A model generated the notes under the pieces. The model was not told the DNA's origin and ran no database searches. It worked only from the letters and a program-made list of their open reading frames with translations. The translations under genes were made by a program, and so were the position numbers. A stretch of DNA of 54,598 nucleotides from JAPKZH01 sp964537875 (GTDB taxonomy: Bacteria; Acidobacteriota; Aminicenantia; Aminicenantales; UBA4085), in contig CAZIDN010000023.1 in assembly GCA_964537875.1 (NCBI GenBank), positions 1 to 54,598 of the forward strand, read 5' to 3'. Below are positions 16,968 through 25,647 of the stretch, in pieces (position 1 is the stretch's first letter; the number at the start of each line of letters is the position of its first letter).

Positions 16968-18824
16968 ATGGATTTATTGGATGAATTAGTAAGAATCAAT
17001 AAACCTCTATTGGTTTTGGCAGGGCCCGGCATGGGAAAAACTGAGGCCCTTGCATACAAGATTAAATACCTGGTTAAAGATCTGAAAGTTGATAAAAACG
17101 AAATAACGGTCATAACCTTTACCAACGAAGCAGCCATCAACATGAGGAAGAGGATTAGCCAAGAAGGCAGGACTTATGTAGAACCTGAGTCACAACCTGA
17201 AGCTATATGCACGATGCATAAACTCTGTAACGATGTCATTAAAAATCACCTTACTGAAGCAGGATTAAGTAAAGGTTTTAAGGTTCTTTCTTCTCAATAT
17301 ATTAAAAAGATTCTTATGTCCGACTGCGCTCAAATTGTGGGAGGAAAAAGAAAGGACAGCAAAGAAACAATTCTCTGTAGACAGAGAGCCGAGTGCGCAA
17401 AGACTGAAAGCCTGAAGTGTACAATTTGTTCTGCCTATGAAGATTTGTTGAGAAGATTTAATCACATTGACCACGATGATCAACTCCTACTGGCTTGCAA
17501 TCTGCTTAAGAAAAACGACGGCCTCTTGAGAAAAGTTCAACGAAAAGCGAGGTATCTATTAGTCGATGAATACCAAGATATAAATTTCGCTCAATGGGAG
17601 CTGATAAAACTCTTAAGCTCAGGAAACACCAAAAACCTTTTTGTTGTAGGTGATGACTATCAAAGCATCTATGGATTCAGAGGAGGAGATCCAAAATTTA
17701 TTAGAAATTTTAAAGACGACTACAAACCAGATGCGGAAGTACGGTATCTACGAACAAGCTACAGATGCCCTCCTAACATCTTTAAAGGTGCTTTCTACAT
17801 GGTCTACAAATACAACAAAGGCGATGTGGAGAGAGTAAAAAACCTAGCATTTAAAAATAATAGAGACACATATATTAATCTATGGAATTTTGATCACAAT
17901 AACATAGAAGCAGCCTTTATTTCAGGGACAATAAAAGAATTAGGGCCGTCGTATGATGTTTTGATATTGGTGCCTGATGCCGATTACTTTCCGTCACTAA
18001 GAAATGCGCTTAGAAAGAGATATGTGAATTTTCTATGCGAATACGACATAGAGAAAGCGGAATTATATATTATATATGTTTTATTGGAGTGGTTGAAAAA
18101 TCCAAACGATAATTTTTATTTCCGAATATTGTTGGAGGAAATTATCAATAGAGGTGTTTCTGATATCCCTGGATTGCAGACGGATCGTGTAGGGAAAGAG
18201 GAAAATCGCAAAAAAAGAGAGAATGCATTTAATCAAATAAGCAATCAATGGCGAGAAGTCGGAAAAGGAAAGACGCTTTATACACAATTAAAAATTCTAG
18301 GCAGAGAAGAATTATTCATCAAGTTAGCTGGAATAATAAGCACATTAAGAGAAACTTATGGAAAAAAAGATGATATCATCACTTTTGTAGCTGAGGTAAT
18401 TGACAAATTGAGGATATGGCGAAATATAGATAATTTTTCCGAAGAGCTAAATTCAGCCGTGGAAGAGATTCAAAATATTGCCGTATCGCCTGGAGAATGT
18501 AATGTTAGAATTCTGACAATGAAAAAGGCAAAAGGACTTCAAGCAGACTACGTGTTTATTGTCGGCCTGGAAAATAATATTTTGCCCCGAATAAACGCAG
18601 GTAACCCCGATAAAGAAGAAGATAGTAGACTCCTTTATGTTTCTATGACGAGGGCCAAGAAGGAGCTATTTTTGCTTCATTCGGAGGCAAGAGATCAGGA
18701 TATTACCAAAGTGCGAATAAGCGGACGATCAGAGTTTTTAGATGCTATTCCTGACAAATTTGTTAAAATAAGCGACTTCACAAAACGCGGGCATAACAAA
18801 TTCGCTATTCCTATCCTACTATAA
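16968..18824 (+). CDS. UvrD/Rep-like SF1 helicase with Cys-rich insert
   Basis: 618 aa. Motifs are LAGPGMGKTEA (residues 18-28), VITFTNEAA (Ia), LLVDEYQDINFAQ (199 on), VVGDDYQSIYGFRG (III), TSYRCP (IV), LTMKKAKGLQADYV (V) and LLYVSMTRAKK (VI). Between Ia and II lies an insert with four Cys (C137, C143, C151, C154; spacing 5-7-2) that could hold an Fe-S cluster or zinc. There is no nuclease domain. The gene is AT-rich compared with the AddAB genes. It is divergent from the HhH-like gene across a 252-bp gap. A DNA repair or defence role is plausible; the exact family is not recognised. Confidence 0.75.
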   Translation: MDLLDELVRINKPLLVLAGPGMGKTEALAYKIKYLVKDLKVDKNEITVITFTNEAAINMRKRISQEGRTYVEPESQPEAICTMHKLCNDVIKNHLTEAGLSKGFKVLSSQYIKKILMSDCAQIVGGKRKDSKETILCRQRAECAKTESLKCTICSAYEDLLRRFNHIDHDDQLLLACNLLKKNDGLLRKVQRKARYLLVDEYQDINFAQWELIKLLSSGNTKNLFVVGDDYQSIYGFRGGDPKFIRNFKDDYKPDAEVRYLRTSYRCPPNIFKGAFYMVYKYNKGDVERVKNLAFKNNRDTYINLWNFDHNNIEAAFISGTIKELGPSYDVLILVPDADYFPSLRNALRKRYVNFLCEYDIEKAELYIIYVLLEWLKNPNDNFYFRILLEEIINRGVSDIPGLQTDRVGKEENRKKRENAFNQISNQWREVGKGKTLYTQLKILGREELFIKLAGIISTLRETYGKKDDIITFVAEVIDKLRIWRNIDNFSEELNSAVEEIQNIAVSPGECNVRILTMKKAKGLQADYVFIVGLENNILPRINAGNPDKEEDSRLLYVSMTRAKKELFLLHSEARDQDITKVRISGRSEFLDAIPDKFVKISDFTKRGHNKFAIPILL

Positions 18825-18861
18825 GGAAGCCTTTCCGTAGGTTCCTGGTCCCTCGCGTGCC

Positions 18862-19905
18862 CTAATTCTTAAGAATAACTTCTATATCTGTTTCTTCGTA
18901 GCCACACCCTTTAAGTATCTTTTTGGAAAGACGAACGATGCTATTAGCACTAAGACCCACATCAATAAATAAACCATTGCTTAATTGATGAGAGGCAAGT
19001 ATTAGATTTTTACTTCTTGTTAGATAGATGCGTCTCGGGCCTTTCATCTTCTCTGAATCCGCTAACTTATTAAATGCCTCTGGCGCATGTTTTATTAGAC
19101 TTTCAGCAGTATTAATCAGAATATCTCTCCACCATTTTACATTTATAGTATTGCCAAATAATATAACCTTTTCTGGTTTTTTCCCTGTAACGCCTTTCCT
19201 GAGACACTTTTTGGGAATATGGGATATAACAGGAATATCGGGTTGATAAACCTTTTCTATTTTTATTTTAAGTTTGTTCAGCGAGTTCGCAACTACCGTC
19301 TTTCCAAGTTTTGTTTTTTTATTAATCAGTTTTAAAAGTAATCCATCTCTGTCATCTATTAGGTTCTCCAAGGCTTCCTTAACTTTGTTGACCTCAAAAT
19401 GGTTTTTCCATGCAATTTCTATTGCATCATCTTTAAATTTCTCTTTAGACAATAAATTTAGAAACCCAATATACTTATCCACATTATCTTCAGTAAGTTC
19501 TTCGATCTTCCATTCAAAAAATAGCTTCTCATCAAGTTTAGCTTCTGCGATTGTGTTATATAACTTATAGTGGTTGCCATCTGTTAATAAAGCCCATTTA
19601 ACGCCTGCCATAGTTGAGTAGGTCAACATTTGTGCAATCCATTTATGGTCATCCATATTTAATCCCAATTGTTTAGCCTCAATAAATAACTTCGGATTGA
19701 GGTCGATAAAAATTGCATAATCAACGGGCATATCTTTTTTCGTATGTTTATACTCAAGTTTCACTTCATCGAAATCAGTTATATCCCAACCCATAGCCGA
19801 GATGATTGGATTAATAAAAGATTCTTTTGTTTGTGCTTCTCCAATACTCTTGTTTCCAAGACTTTCAAGTTTCTTTTTAATTTTAAATAATTCTTCTTTA
19901 TTCAT
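18862..19905 (-). CDS. HsdR_N-like PD-(D/E)XK nuclease protein
   Basis: 347 aa. The N-terminal 150 residues match the restriction type I R-subunit N-terminal fold: KESFINPIISAMGWD, VDYAIFID (D62) and KLFIEAKQLG (E76, K78), then the LTDGNHYKLY segment. No helicase domain follows. The C-terminal half (about 190-347) is an unrecognised basic segment, possibly a winged or SAM-like fold. A strong AGGGG site precedes ATG 19905. AT-rich. It ends tail-to-tail with the UvrD helicase, 37 bp apart. Stand-alone HSDR_N proteins are often linked to defence loci; substrate unknown. Confidence 0.7.
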   Translation of the reverse strand: MNKEELFKIKKKLESLGNKSIGEAQTKESFINPIISAMGWDITDFDEVKLEYKHTKKDMPVDYAIFIDLNPKLFIEAKQLGLNMDDHKWIAQMLTYSTMAGVKWALLTDGNHYKLYNTIAEAKLDEKLFFEWKIEELTEDNVDKYIGFLNLLSKEKFKDDAIEIAWKNHFEVNKVKEALENLIDDRDGLLLKLINKKTKLGKTVVANSLNKLKIKIEKVYQPDIPVISHIPKKCLRKGVTGKKPEKVILFGNTINVKWWRDILINTAESLIKHAPEAFNKLADSEKMKGPRRIYLTRSKNLILASHQLSNGLFIDVGLSANSIVRLSKKILKGCGYEETDIEVILKN

Positions 19906-20196
19906 TTTTTTCCCCTATATATCTATACAATAATAAACCGGTTTGGCAAAGTAAAGTAGTTATTTTGATATTAAATTTGGCACCATTTTTATGAGAATTC
20001 CTCCACCCGAGATCCGTCTATCTCTTAAAGGCGATTATCCGCACTTAGCGTCCTATTACAAACGGGAAGCCATGCCTTCGGATCTCTGGGGGTCCCACGC
20101 GCCACTTTTTATTATCTTTACCCTACAATTTGTTGTTTGCACTCCGCGATGATTTAGCGTGCCTGTCTATAAATATTTCTTTTGCTCTTAATACAT

Positions 20197-20424
20197 TTAT
20201 ATTCCTTCCCATTCGGCTAATCCATACATTCCATCTCTCGCTCTTGTGACTTTCTTAAATTTTGAGCTCCTTATTAGGCATGAAGATACAATATTACGTG
20301 GAATTTTTCCTTCAATTTTTCTTTTTTTCATAATTTGTTTCGTTATCTCTTCATAGTGAAGAGGTCCTCCTCTTTCCTTCAAAATGTTATAAGCCATTTC
20401 ACTTATCGACTGACTTTTTTTCAT
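20197..20424 (-). CDS. HARE-HTH domain protein
   Basis: 75 aa that are almost entirely a HARE-HTH (HB1/ASXL-type) winged helix: ISEMAYNILKERGGPLHYEEITKQIMKKR...RNIVSSCLIRSSKFKKV...YGLAEWEG. Such domains usually accompany restriction or chromatin proteins and may read modified DNA. ATG 20424 has an AAGGGG site. It is divergent from the PLD nuclease gene that starts 214 bp away, so it may belong to that restriction-modification group. The gap 19906-20196 shows no clear gene; a 53-codon frame starts at about 19991 but has no support. Confidence 0.7.
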   Translation of the reverse strand: MKKSQSISEMAYNILKERGGPLHYEEITKQIMKKRKIEGKIPRNIVSSCLIRSSKFKKVTRARDGMYGLAEWEGI

Positions 20425-20637
20425 TACATCCCCTTCTTTTCAAATTTCTTTCAATAATTTTAGATTATATTTCAAAATATTTCAACTTTATGTATAATAA
20501 GTAAACAAAATTAAAGGGTTAACTTTTGGTTATATAATGAATTAGAAGATTTTTTCTAATGGGAAAAACCCGGCAACAAAAAGGAAAGAAATAATCTGCA
20601 GAAATGAAGCGAATTACACTTTAAGGATTATTAAACA

Positions 20638-21177
20638 ATGATAGCAGAAGTTGAGGTTTTTGTACATCCTTATGCAACTGAAAAAGACAATTATCTCTTA
20701 AAAATCCTTATTGAAGAACTTAGCAGCGATAAGTGGACTAATTTCAAAGCTGCTATTGCGTTCATTAGTCAAACGGGCAATTTTATAGAATTGTTAGACG
20801 CTATGACTTCCTTCTTAAAAAAAAATGGGATGATAGAAATGACATTTGGCGCAGATATTTTTAGCGGGACTGTTCGGGGATCAGATTACGAGGCACTAAA
20901 AGCTATTTTAGATAGTTTGGAGAACTATCAAAATTTAAAACTTTATCTCTACCACGAAAAGAATAGAACCTTTCATCCAAAATTATATTTGTTTTCAGAT
21001 GAAAATAAAAAGCGTGCATTATTAATTGTTGGCTCTTCAAATTGGGGCCAAGGAGGATTCTATCATAATATTGAAGCGAATGTATTAATTAAACTTGATC
21101 TGAAAGACAAAGATCACGAAAAGTGTTTTTCTGAGATCAATGAATATTTTAAGACTTATTGGCAGGAAAGTGAATGA
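20638..21177 (+). CDS. PLD-family restriction-type nuclease (NgoFVII/BfiI-like)
   Basis: 179 aa with one phospholipase D active-site motif: HPKLYLF (H113, K115) and VGSSNWGQGGFYHNIEANVL (S133-N135, N144, E146). Single-motif PLD nucleases of the BfiI/NgoFVII kind dimerise to form one metal-independent active site. In those enzymes the nuclease is fused to a C-terminal DNA-binding domain; here it stops and the DNA-binding part is a second gene overlapping by four nt (ATGA). Good AAGGA site at 20638. AT-rich. Confidence 0.7.
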   Translation: MIAEVEVFVHPYATEKDNYLLKILIEELSSDKWTNFKAAIAFISQTGNFIELLDAMTSFLKKNGMIEMTFGADIFSGTVRGSDYEALKAILDSLENYQNLKLYLYHEKNRTFHPKLYLFSDENKKRALLIVGSSNWGQGGFYHNIEANVLIKLDLKDKDHEKCFSEINEYFKTYWQESE

Positions 21178-21890
21178 AAAAAGGCCAAGGGTTTGCAAAG
21201 AAAATTACAGCTAAAACTCTTGAAATATTTCGTCCATTACTCCAAGAAAAAAGCGACCACGGAGAAACAACAAAATTAAAAAATAAGAATGAAGACCACA
21301 TTGATACAGCCTTAGCTGATATAGAATCCAGATTCCAAGGGAAATCATTTACAGTTTCCGTTCCGTTTACTCATTCGAAAACAACAAAGACAACAAAGAA
21401 AAGACCTAAAGGAAAAATAGTTTCTACCTTACCTTATAAAAAGAGTTTATCAGAAAAAAGGGGAGAAAAAGCCTGGGAGAAAATAGAATTGCCTCCATCT
21501 GATGTACAACGTCAAAAGGGGCATCCTATAGGTGGAATAAGACTTACGCAGGCAAATTATCGATCTCAAGGAAAAATAATTGACCAAACAACGTATTTCC
21601 GCAAAGAAGTTTTTGTTGACCAAGATTGGAGAATTATTAAGAATACACCATTCGAAGAAAAAGCCCCTATTAAATTTGACGTGACAATTTTAGGCGATTC
21701 CTACGGAACACATACATTAGATGTCCTTCACAAGCCGTCTGGAGAGGCGGGACAGGGCAACTATACCACTATTCTAACATGGAAGCATTTGGGTGACCTG
21801 ATCTATAAATTGAATCTTGTTGGTAGAAAATTTAAGTTATATAAACCCATCGAAGGGAAAAAAGAACCTTTTTTTATAGAAATATCTTAG
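21174..21890 (+). CDS. DNA-binding partner of the PLD nuclease (NgoFVII C-terminal-like)
   Basis: 238 aa. The first 100 residues are Lys/Thr-rich and probably flexible. The last about 130 (HPIGGIRLTQANYR, IDQTTYFRKEVF, FDVTILGDSYGTHTLDVLHK, GEAGQGNYTTILTW) resemble the B3-like DNA-recognition domain that is fused to PLD nucleases in other enzymes. ATG overlaps the nuclease stop (ATGA), so translation is likely coupled. The split could be natural or due to an old frameshift. Its stop overlaps the methyltransferase stop on the other strand by four nt. Confidence 0.55.
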   Translation: MKKGQGFAKKITAKTLEIFRPLLQEKSDHGETTKLKNKNEDHIDTALADIESRFQGKSFTVSVPFTHSKTTKTTKKRPKGKIVSTLPYKKSLSEKRGEKAWEKIELPPSDVQRQKGHPIGGIRLTQANYRSQGKIIDQTTYFRKEVFVDQDWRIIKNTPFEEKAPIKFDVTILGDSYGTHTLDVLHKPSGEAGQGNYTTILTWKHLGDLIYKLNLVGRKFKLYKPIEGKKEPFFIEIS

Positions 21891-23533
21891 GCTGAGACAT
21901 TACTTATTCTCTGACGCCTTCTCCGAAGTCGGTCCCAGGCTGAGAACAGAGCCTTCCGATCATGCTTAGCTAATCCGACCGCTTTAAGAATCGATTCGTC
22001 CTGATGAAATAATATTTCTTCTGGGGATACGCCATTTCGAAAATCCATATCGAGTTTTTCAAGATCAAAAGAAATTATTGGCATCGGAATGAAAACGCGC
22101 TCAATTTCTGAGGGGACTAGTTCTAAAACTCCTCCTCCATAGTGCCTTCCTTCAAGCTCCGCACTCAAAGATGTCAGACTATTTATAAATGAAAAAACAA
22201 GTCTTTTCTCAGAAATGCCTCTCGCTGCTTTGATTCTATAAGCTGTATCAGTCGTAAAAGCTTTCGCCTTATTATAAATTAACCTATGAAAATCATGACA
22301 TCTTTTAAGCATTCCAAGCTTAGAAACGTAAACAGATGGAACACAATACCAAGGGTTTCGAATCCGACATTTATAACGCATACGTAAGTCTTGTTCTTCG
22401 CCGAGCCTTAAGTAATTTTGAACAGAGGAGGATAATTTATCTGCTTTATTAAACCATAAAAAATTGGTTGGAAATCCAAGCTTCCGATTTTCATTATGAT
22501 TCCTTTTATCATAAATAATCCCTTTTACATGTTCGCTCCGACCAAACATAGGATAAGCCCATTTCTGCAATTTAAATTCGGTTACTGTTGAATCGGGTAC
22601 TAAAAAAAACTTGTTTGCACCTGTAACAATGCCGACATCGACCTCTGCCACTTTATTAAAAAGAAAGATAGCTGGATTACAAGAAATAGAATCAATTATA
22701 TTTCTTTCGCCGCTTGTGAGAAGAGCCCGCATCCATTTGTTTTCATTTAATATTTTGCCATTTACATAATTTGCATTCTCAAAATATTCGTTCGCACTCC
22801 CATTAAGAAACGCCCTGTCTTCTGTCGGAATTATTGCCACGCCCCGGCACTCATCATTCTTTGCATGTTTTTTTTCCGCTAGGAGCAGAACTGTGCCTTG
22901 GAGTACATTGTCAAACCAAAGCTCTACAGGGTCAAAAACTAATATTTTTGAACACTGAGATATCAAGAACCGCCTTAACGATTCCGCATGAGGCACGTGT
23001 AATATCTCAGAGGGAACAACCATTGCTAAACGCCCGCCTGACCTTAGAAAAGCAATAGACGAAACTACGAAAGGAACCCAGGCATTTGTATGTTTAGTAA
23101 ATTTTAAATCAAATAGGTCATGTAATTTTTTTGCTTTCTCTTGGATAGAGTCAGTTAAGTATTGATATCGAATAAATGGAGGATTTCCAAGAACTCCATC
23201 GAACAACGGCTTATTGAAGAAATTCAATAATGACCAACTCAGAAATTCTTCTGTATGGATATCGACTTCGATTTCTCTAAGAAGATTGCCTCGGCCTCTA
23301 GCTTTTTCTGCTTCCTTTGGTTCAATTTCAAATCCAATTACTGACTTTAATTTATGACACTTATTCAGGGAATTAGCGATGGTCTCTATGAAAATACCAT
23401 CACCGCAACCTGGTTCTAGAATGCTTGTGGGCTGAAGCTCAAGAACCCATCTTGTTAAAAAAGAAGCAATTTGGGGATCTGTGTAGTAGTGACCTCTAAG
23501 TTTTTCAGCAGTTTCATTCTCTTTGAAATTCAT
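21887..23533 (-). CDS. N6-adenine DNA methyltransferase (type II/Eco57I-like)
   Basis: 548 aa. YYTDPQIASFLTRWV and SILEPGCGDGIFIE (motif I, residues 37-50, SAM binding), GFEIEP (II) and LGNPPFIRYQY (IV, NPPF at 117-120) define a gamma-class N6-adenine methyltransferase. The C-terminal half should contain target recognition. It is convergent with, and overlaps by four nt, the split PLD nuclease, so the two very likely form one restriction-modification system. The upstream RHH gene ends 12 nt before it. AT-rich. Confidence 0.85.
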   Translation of the reverse strand: MNFKENETAEKLRGHYYTDPQIASFLTRWVLELQPTSILEPGCGDGIFIETIANSLNKCHKLKSVIGFEIEPKEAEKARGRGNLLREIEVDIHTEEFLSWSLLNFFNKPLFDGVLGNPPFIRYQYLTDSIQEKAKKLHDLFDLKFTKHTNAWVPFVVSSIAFLRSGGRLAMVVPSEILHVPHAESLRRFLISQCSKILVFDPVELWFDNVLQGTVLLLAEKKHAKNDECRGVAIIPTEDRAFLNGSANEYFENANYVNGKILNENKWMRALLTSGERNIIDSISCNPAIFLFNKVAEVDVGIVTGANKFFLVPDSTVTEFKLQKWAYPMFGRSEHVKGIIYDKRNHNENRKLGFPTNFLWFNKADKLSSSVQNYLRLGEEQDLRMRYKCRIRNPWYCVPSVYVSKLGMLKRCHDFHRLIYNKAKAFTTDTAYRIKAARGISEKRLVFSFINSLTSLSAELEGRHYGGGVLELVPSEIERVFIPMPIISFDLEKLDMDFRNGVSPEEILFHQDESILKAVGLAKHDRKALFSAWDRLRRRRQRISNVSA

Positions 23534-23545
23534 TTGGTAATAATA

Positions 23546-23749
23546 TTATTTACTATTTTGATGTTTATTCAAATAAGGGTTTTCATTTTTGAAAAGCGGA
23601 GGTTGACTTCTTACTTCAAGATATATTTGTATATCTTTAAGAAACCAATCTTTTAAAGTCAGACCATCCTTGTCCAGGGCTTCGTATAGCTCCCTTTTTA
23701 TTGCAGGACTGATTTCAATCACTATTCGACCTGAAATTCCTCTTGGCAT
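23546..23749 (-). CDS. RHH-type regulator upstream of the methyltransferase
   Basis: 67 aa from ATG 23749 (MPRGISGRIVIEISPAIKRELYEALDKDGLTLKDWFLKDI). The layout of a short basic strand then two helices is that of a ribbon-helix-helix protein. The longer frame to 23809 is rejected because it runs through a promoter: TTGATT (23780-23785), 17 bp, TTATAT (23757-23762). That promoter would start RNA at about the ATG, giving a leaderless message. It lies 12 nt before the methyltransferase and may act as the control protein of the restriction-modification system. Confidence 0.55.
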   Translation of the reverse strand: MPRGISGRIVIEISPAIKRELYEALDKDGLTLKDWFLKDIQIYLEVRSQPPLFKNENPYLNKHQNSK

Positions 23750-23751
23750 AT

Positions 23752-23774
23752 ATGTAATATAATATATATTACAT
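23752..23774. promoter_or_regulatory. Operator palindrome over the RHH/methyltransferase promoter
   Basis: ATGTAATAT at 23752-23760 faces ATATTACAT at 23766-23774, with a 5-bp spacer. The palindrome covers the -10 box and part of the spacer of the promoter read toward the RHH gene, which suits autorepression by an RHH dimer. Confidence 0.55.
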
Positions 23775-23961
23775 GACATAATCAAGGGAAATTTTCGATT
23801 GACTTTCATGGTTTATGATGTCCTGGCATCTTATAGGACGAAGATATAATCTGGTAATCTCATTGATGCGTTATTCTGGAAATTATCGATGTCTTTAATT
23901 ATCGAAGCGTCGAGCGAATGGCTAAACAAACGGATTTCGGACCTGGAGGCAGGGAAATCGG

Positions 23962-24408
23962 TTGCCCGCTCTTATTTTTGAACCTGGTTTCCCTCGGATT
24001 CGGGGAAATGCCCTTGGGCTGGCTTTTTGCTACTTCATAGATCCGCTGCACATAATGGACGAACTCGACATACGCTTTCATAAATGCCCTTCCCTTCTCG
24101 ACGTCATTATTATCGATTTTCTTTCGTTCCAAGACTTTTTTGAAATGCTCGATAACGCCGTCTTGAACACTTTCGGTCAGGAGCTTCACCAGGGCTTTTT
24201 CCGAGCCGCTGTCCAAGGCTTTATTGCCAGCCGGGATGGCCGGCCCGAGATCGCGCCCCGCCGGCTTCAGTCCCGTGTAAGACGCTCCCTCTCCGGCCCT
24301 GTCGATACGGACGAGGGTCGCGAAGAAATCCATGTCGGCAAGCTCCCTGGCCTCGGGATTCAGCTTCCGGACGGCGATCGTTTCTTAAAATGCTTCCTTG
24401 ATGTTCCC
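23962..24408 (-). pseudogene. DUF6448-like protein remnant
   Basis: In the minus frame a run from NIKEAF (then a TAA stop) through ETIAVRKLNPEARELADM, FFATLVRIDRAGEGASYTGL and AFMKAYVEFVHYVQRIYEVA follows the DUF6448 pattern. The N-terminal half of that family, including its signal sequence, is missing, and an in-frame stop sits near 24391. Upstream it is joined directly to an HsdM start fragment. It is therefore half of a chimeric remnant. Past about 24035 the frame runs into unrelated sequence. Confidence 0.5.
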
Positions 24409-24592
24409 CGAAAGAGTCTGAAATGTACTTGAGGAAGATGATGCTTAGGACGACGTGCTTATACTCAGCCGCGTCCATGCTACCGCGAAGGGCATCGGCT
24501 GCTTCCCACATTCTTTTTTCGAAGCCCAAAATGGCTCCATTATTGCTGGGGCTGTCTTTTTTTGACGTTCTTCTGGGGGTCATATTAGGCAC
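24409..24592 (-). pseudogene. HsdM (type I methyltransferase) N-terminal remnant
   Basis: LGFEKRMWEAADALRGSMDAAEYKHVVLSIIFLKYISDSF is the N-terminal helical signature of HsdM, the methyltransferase subunit of type I restriction enzymes. After about 60 codons, at about 24409, it is joined to part of a DUF6448-like gene in another frame. The SAM-binding and NPPF parts are absent. A second, shorter piece of the same HsdM region occurs at 29451-29510. Confidence 0.65.
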
Positions 24593-24672
24593 CTTTTTTT
24601 AATTTGTTCCCCTAAATTTCGAGGGTATCCTAAAGAGAAGGATTCTTTTTTTAGTTCTCATCTTGCGTCAGG

Positions 24673-25605
24673 TTATCCCTTAAACATATTTTCATTATGC
24701 CAGATAAGGAGTTCCTTTGATGGCCAATCTTGCGGATTTTCAGGAAGATGGTGGATTTTATTTCCATGAAAGGGATAATAATAACGGCCGTTTTCGAATT
24801 CCTCGCGGATGCGGCGGCTGACTTCAATTCTCAATTCAGGGGTCACGGTAATATATCCCCTATCAAACAGCCTGTGGACGTCGGAACGGAGTAATAATCC
24901 ATTATAGACAGCGTTCGGGCCTTTTTCCTCAACAGGCTTTATATGAGCCGCCTCGAGCGCAGGCAGGGTATGTTCTTCAGTAATGGCGCACGATCGTTGG
25001 TAAGCGTCTGTCACCAACACTCTAAAAGAACCCTGGCCCAATCGCGGCGTTATGAGAGTCGGCGCCCCAAATCTTGGCCCTTCTTCCATGATTGTCCGGG
25101 ATTCGAAGGGCACGTATTTGTTGGCGATACGGAGATTGACTTTTTCCCAGAATGACTTCCCCGGCTCTTTATCCAGATCATAATGCTTTCCCTGTTGAAT
25201 AGACGGTTTCCAATCAGGAGGGACCGGCAGCCAGGCGGATTGCTCAAAGAAAAAGGGCTGTTCCAGGATGATGCAGCCGATTGTGAAATCTTCGAGTCTA
25301 TTATCTTTTATTGTTCTATGTTTCTGGATGAGAGACCGCATCTCATCATAAGAGAGAGCGCCGTTTTTCTGATCAAAAGCCTCCCATGCCAGGCTTATGG
25401 GCAATTTTGTCGAATGGGCGAAAAAGCCGCCGCCGACAATGAAGTTGAGGGGGCTGTGCAATTTAAAAAGAAAGGGCTCACCCGGCGCGAGGACTTTAAA
25501 AGAGGGGCCGCCGCCCGGCTGCCAGAAATTGACTTCGTCGATGCCGGGGATGTGCGAGACTACATCGAACCATTGATTATCCGTGACACCGACCCAGAAT
25601 TTCAT
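24673..25605 (-). CDS. HNH endonuclease (COG3440-like)
   Basis: 310 aa. The C-terminal HNH domain is clear: CAITEEHTLPALEAAHIKPV (H of the beta-alpha-metal fold), NGLLLRSDVHRLFDRGYITV and a closing region with NPQDWPSKELLIWHNENMF. The N-terminal 180 residues (WVGVTDNQWFDVVSH...EVNFWQPGG...PFLFKLH) look like a DNA- or modified-base-reading module found in McrA-like restriction proteins. Its ATG overlaps the stop of the XRE-ImmA gene (ATGA), so the two are probably coupled. A role in restricting foreign DNA is likely. Confidence 0.75.
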   Translation of the reverse strand: MKFWVGVTDNQWFDVVSHIPGIDEVNFWQPGGGPSFKVLAPGEPFLFKLHSPLNFIVGGGFFAHSTKLPISLAWEAFDQKNGALSYDEMRSLIQKHRTIKDNRLEDFTIGCIILEQPFFFEQSAWLPVPPDWKPSIQQGKHYDLDKEPGKSFWEKVNLRIANKYVPFESRTIMEEGPRFGAPTLITPRLGQGSFRVLVTDAYQRSCAITEEHTLPALEAAHIKPVEEKGPNAVYNGLLLRSDVHRLFDRGYITVTPELRIEVSRRIREEFENGRYYYPFHGNKIHHLPENPQDWPSKELLIWHNENMFKG

Positions 25606-25647
25606 GGCTCCCTAGCTAGGTTAAGGCCTTTCTTCCTGGCGGCTTCG
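25564..25647. repeat. 84-bp block copied at 29656-29739
   Basis: This block spans the ImmA stop/HNH start overlap. A copy with about four mismatches lies in non-coding debris at 29656-29739 in the same orientation. The copy contains the junction of two genes but neither gene. Confidence 0.8.

Noticed and set aside
16968..18824. UvrD helicase as GajB of a Gabija system
   Set aside because: No OLD/TOPRIM GajA gene is nearby, and the Cys insert is not expected.
19991..20152. 53-codon plus-strand frame starting MRIPPPEIRL
   Set aside because: Too short, no ribosome site and no recognisable family.
18862..20424. Complete type I restriction system
   Set aside because: The HsdR_N-like protein lacks a helicase, HsdM survives only as fragments and no HsdS is visible.
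23890..23982. 30-codon frame MSLIIEASSEWLNKR, partly repeated at 54144
   Set aside because: The repeat is real but the frames differ in length and reading, so coding is not supported.
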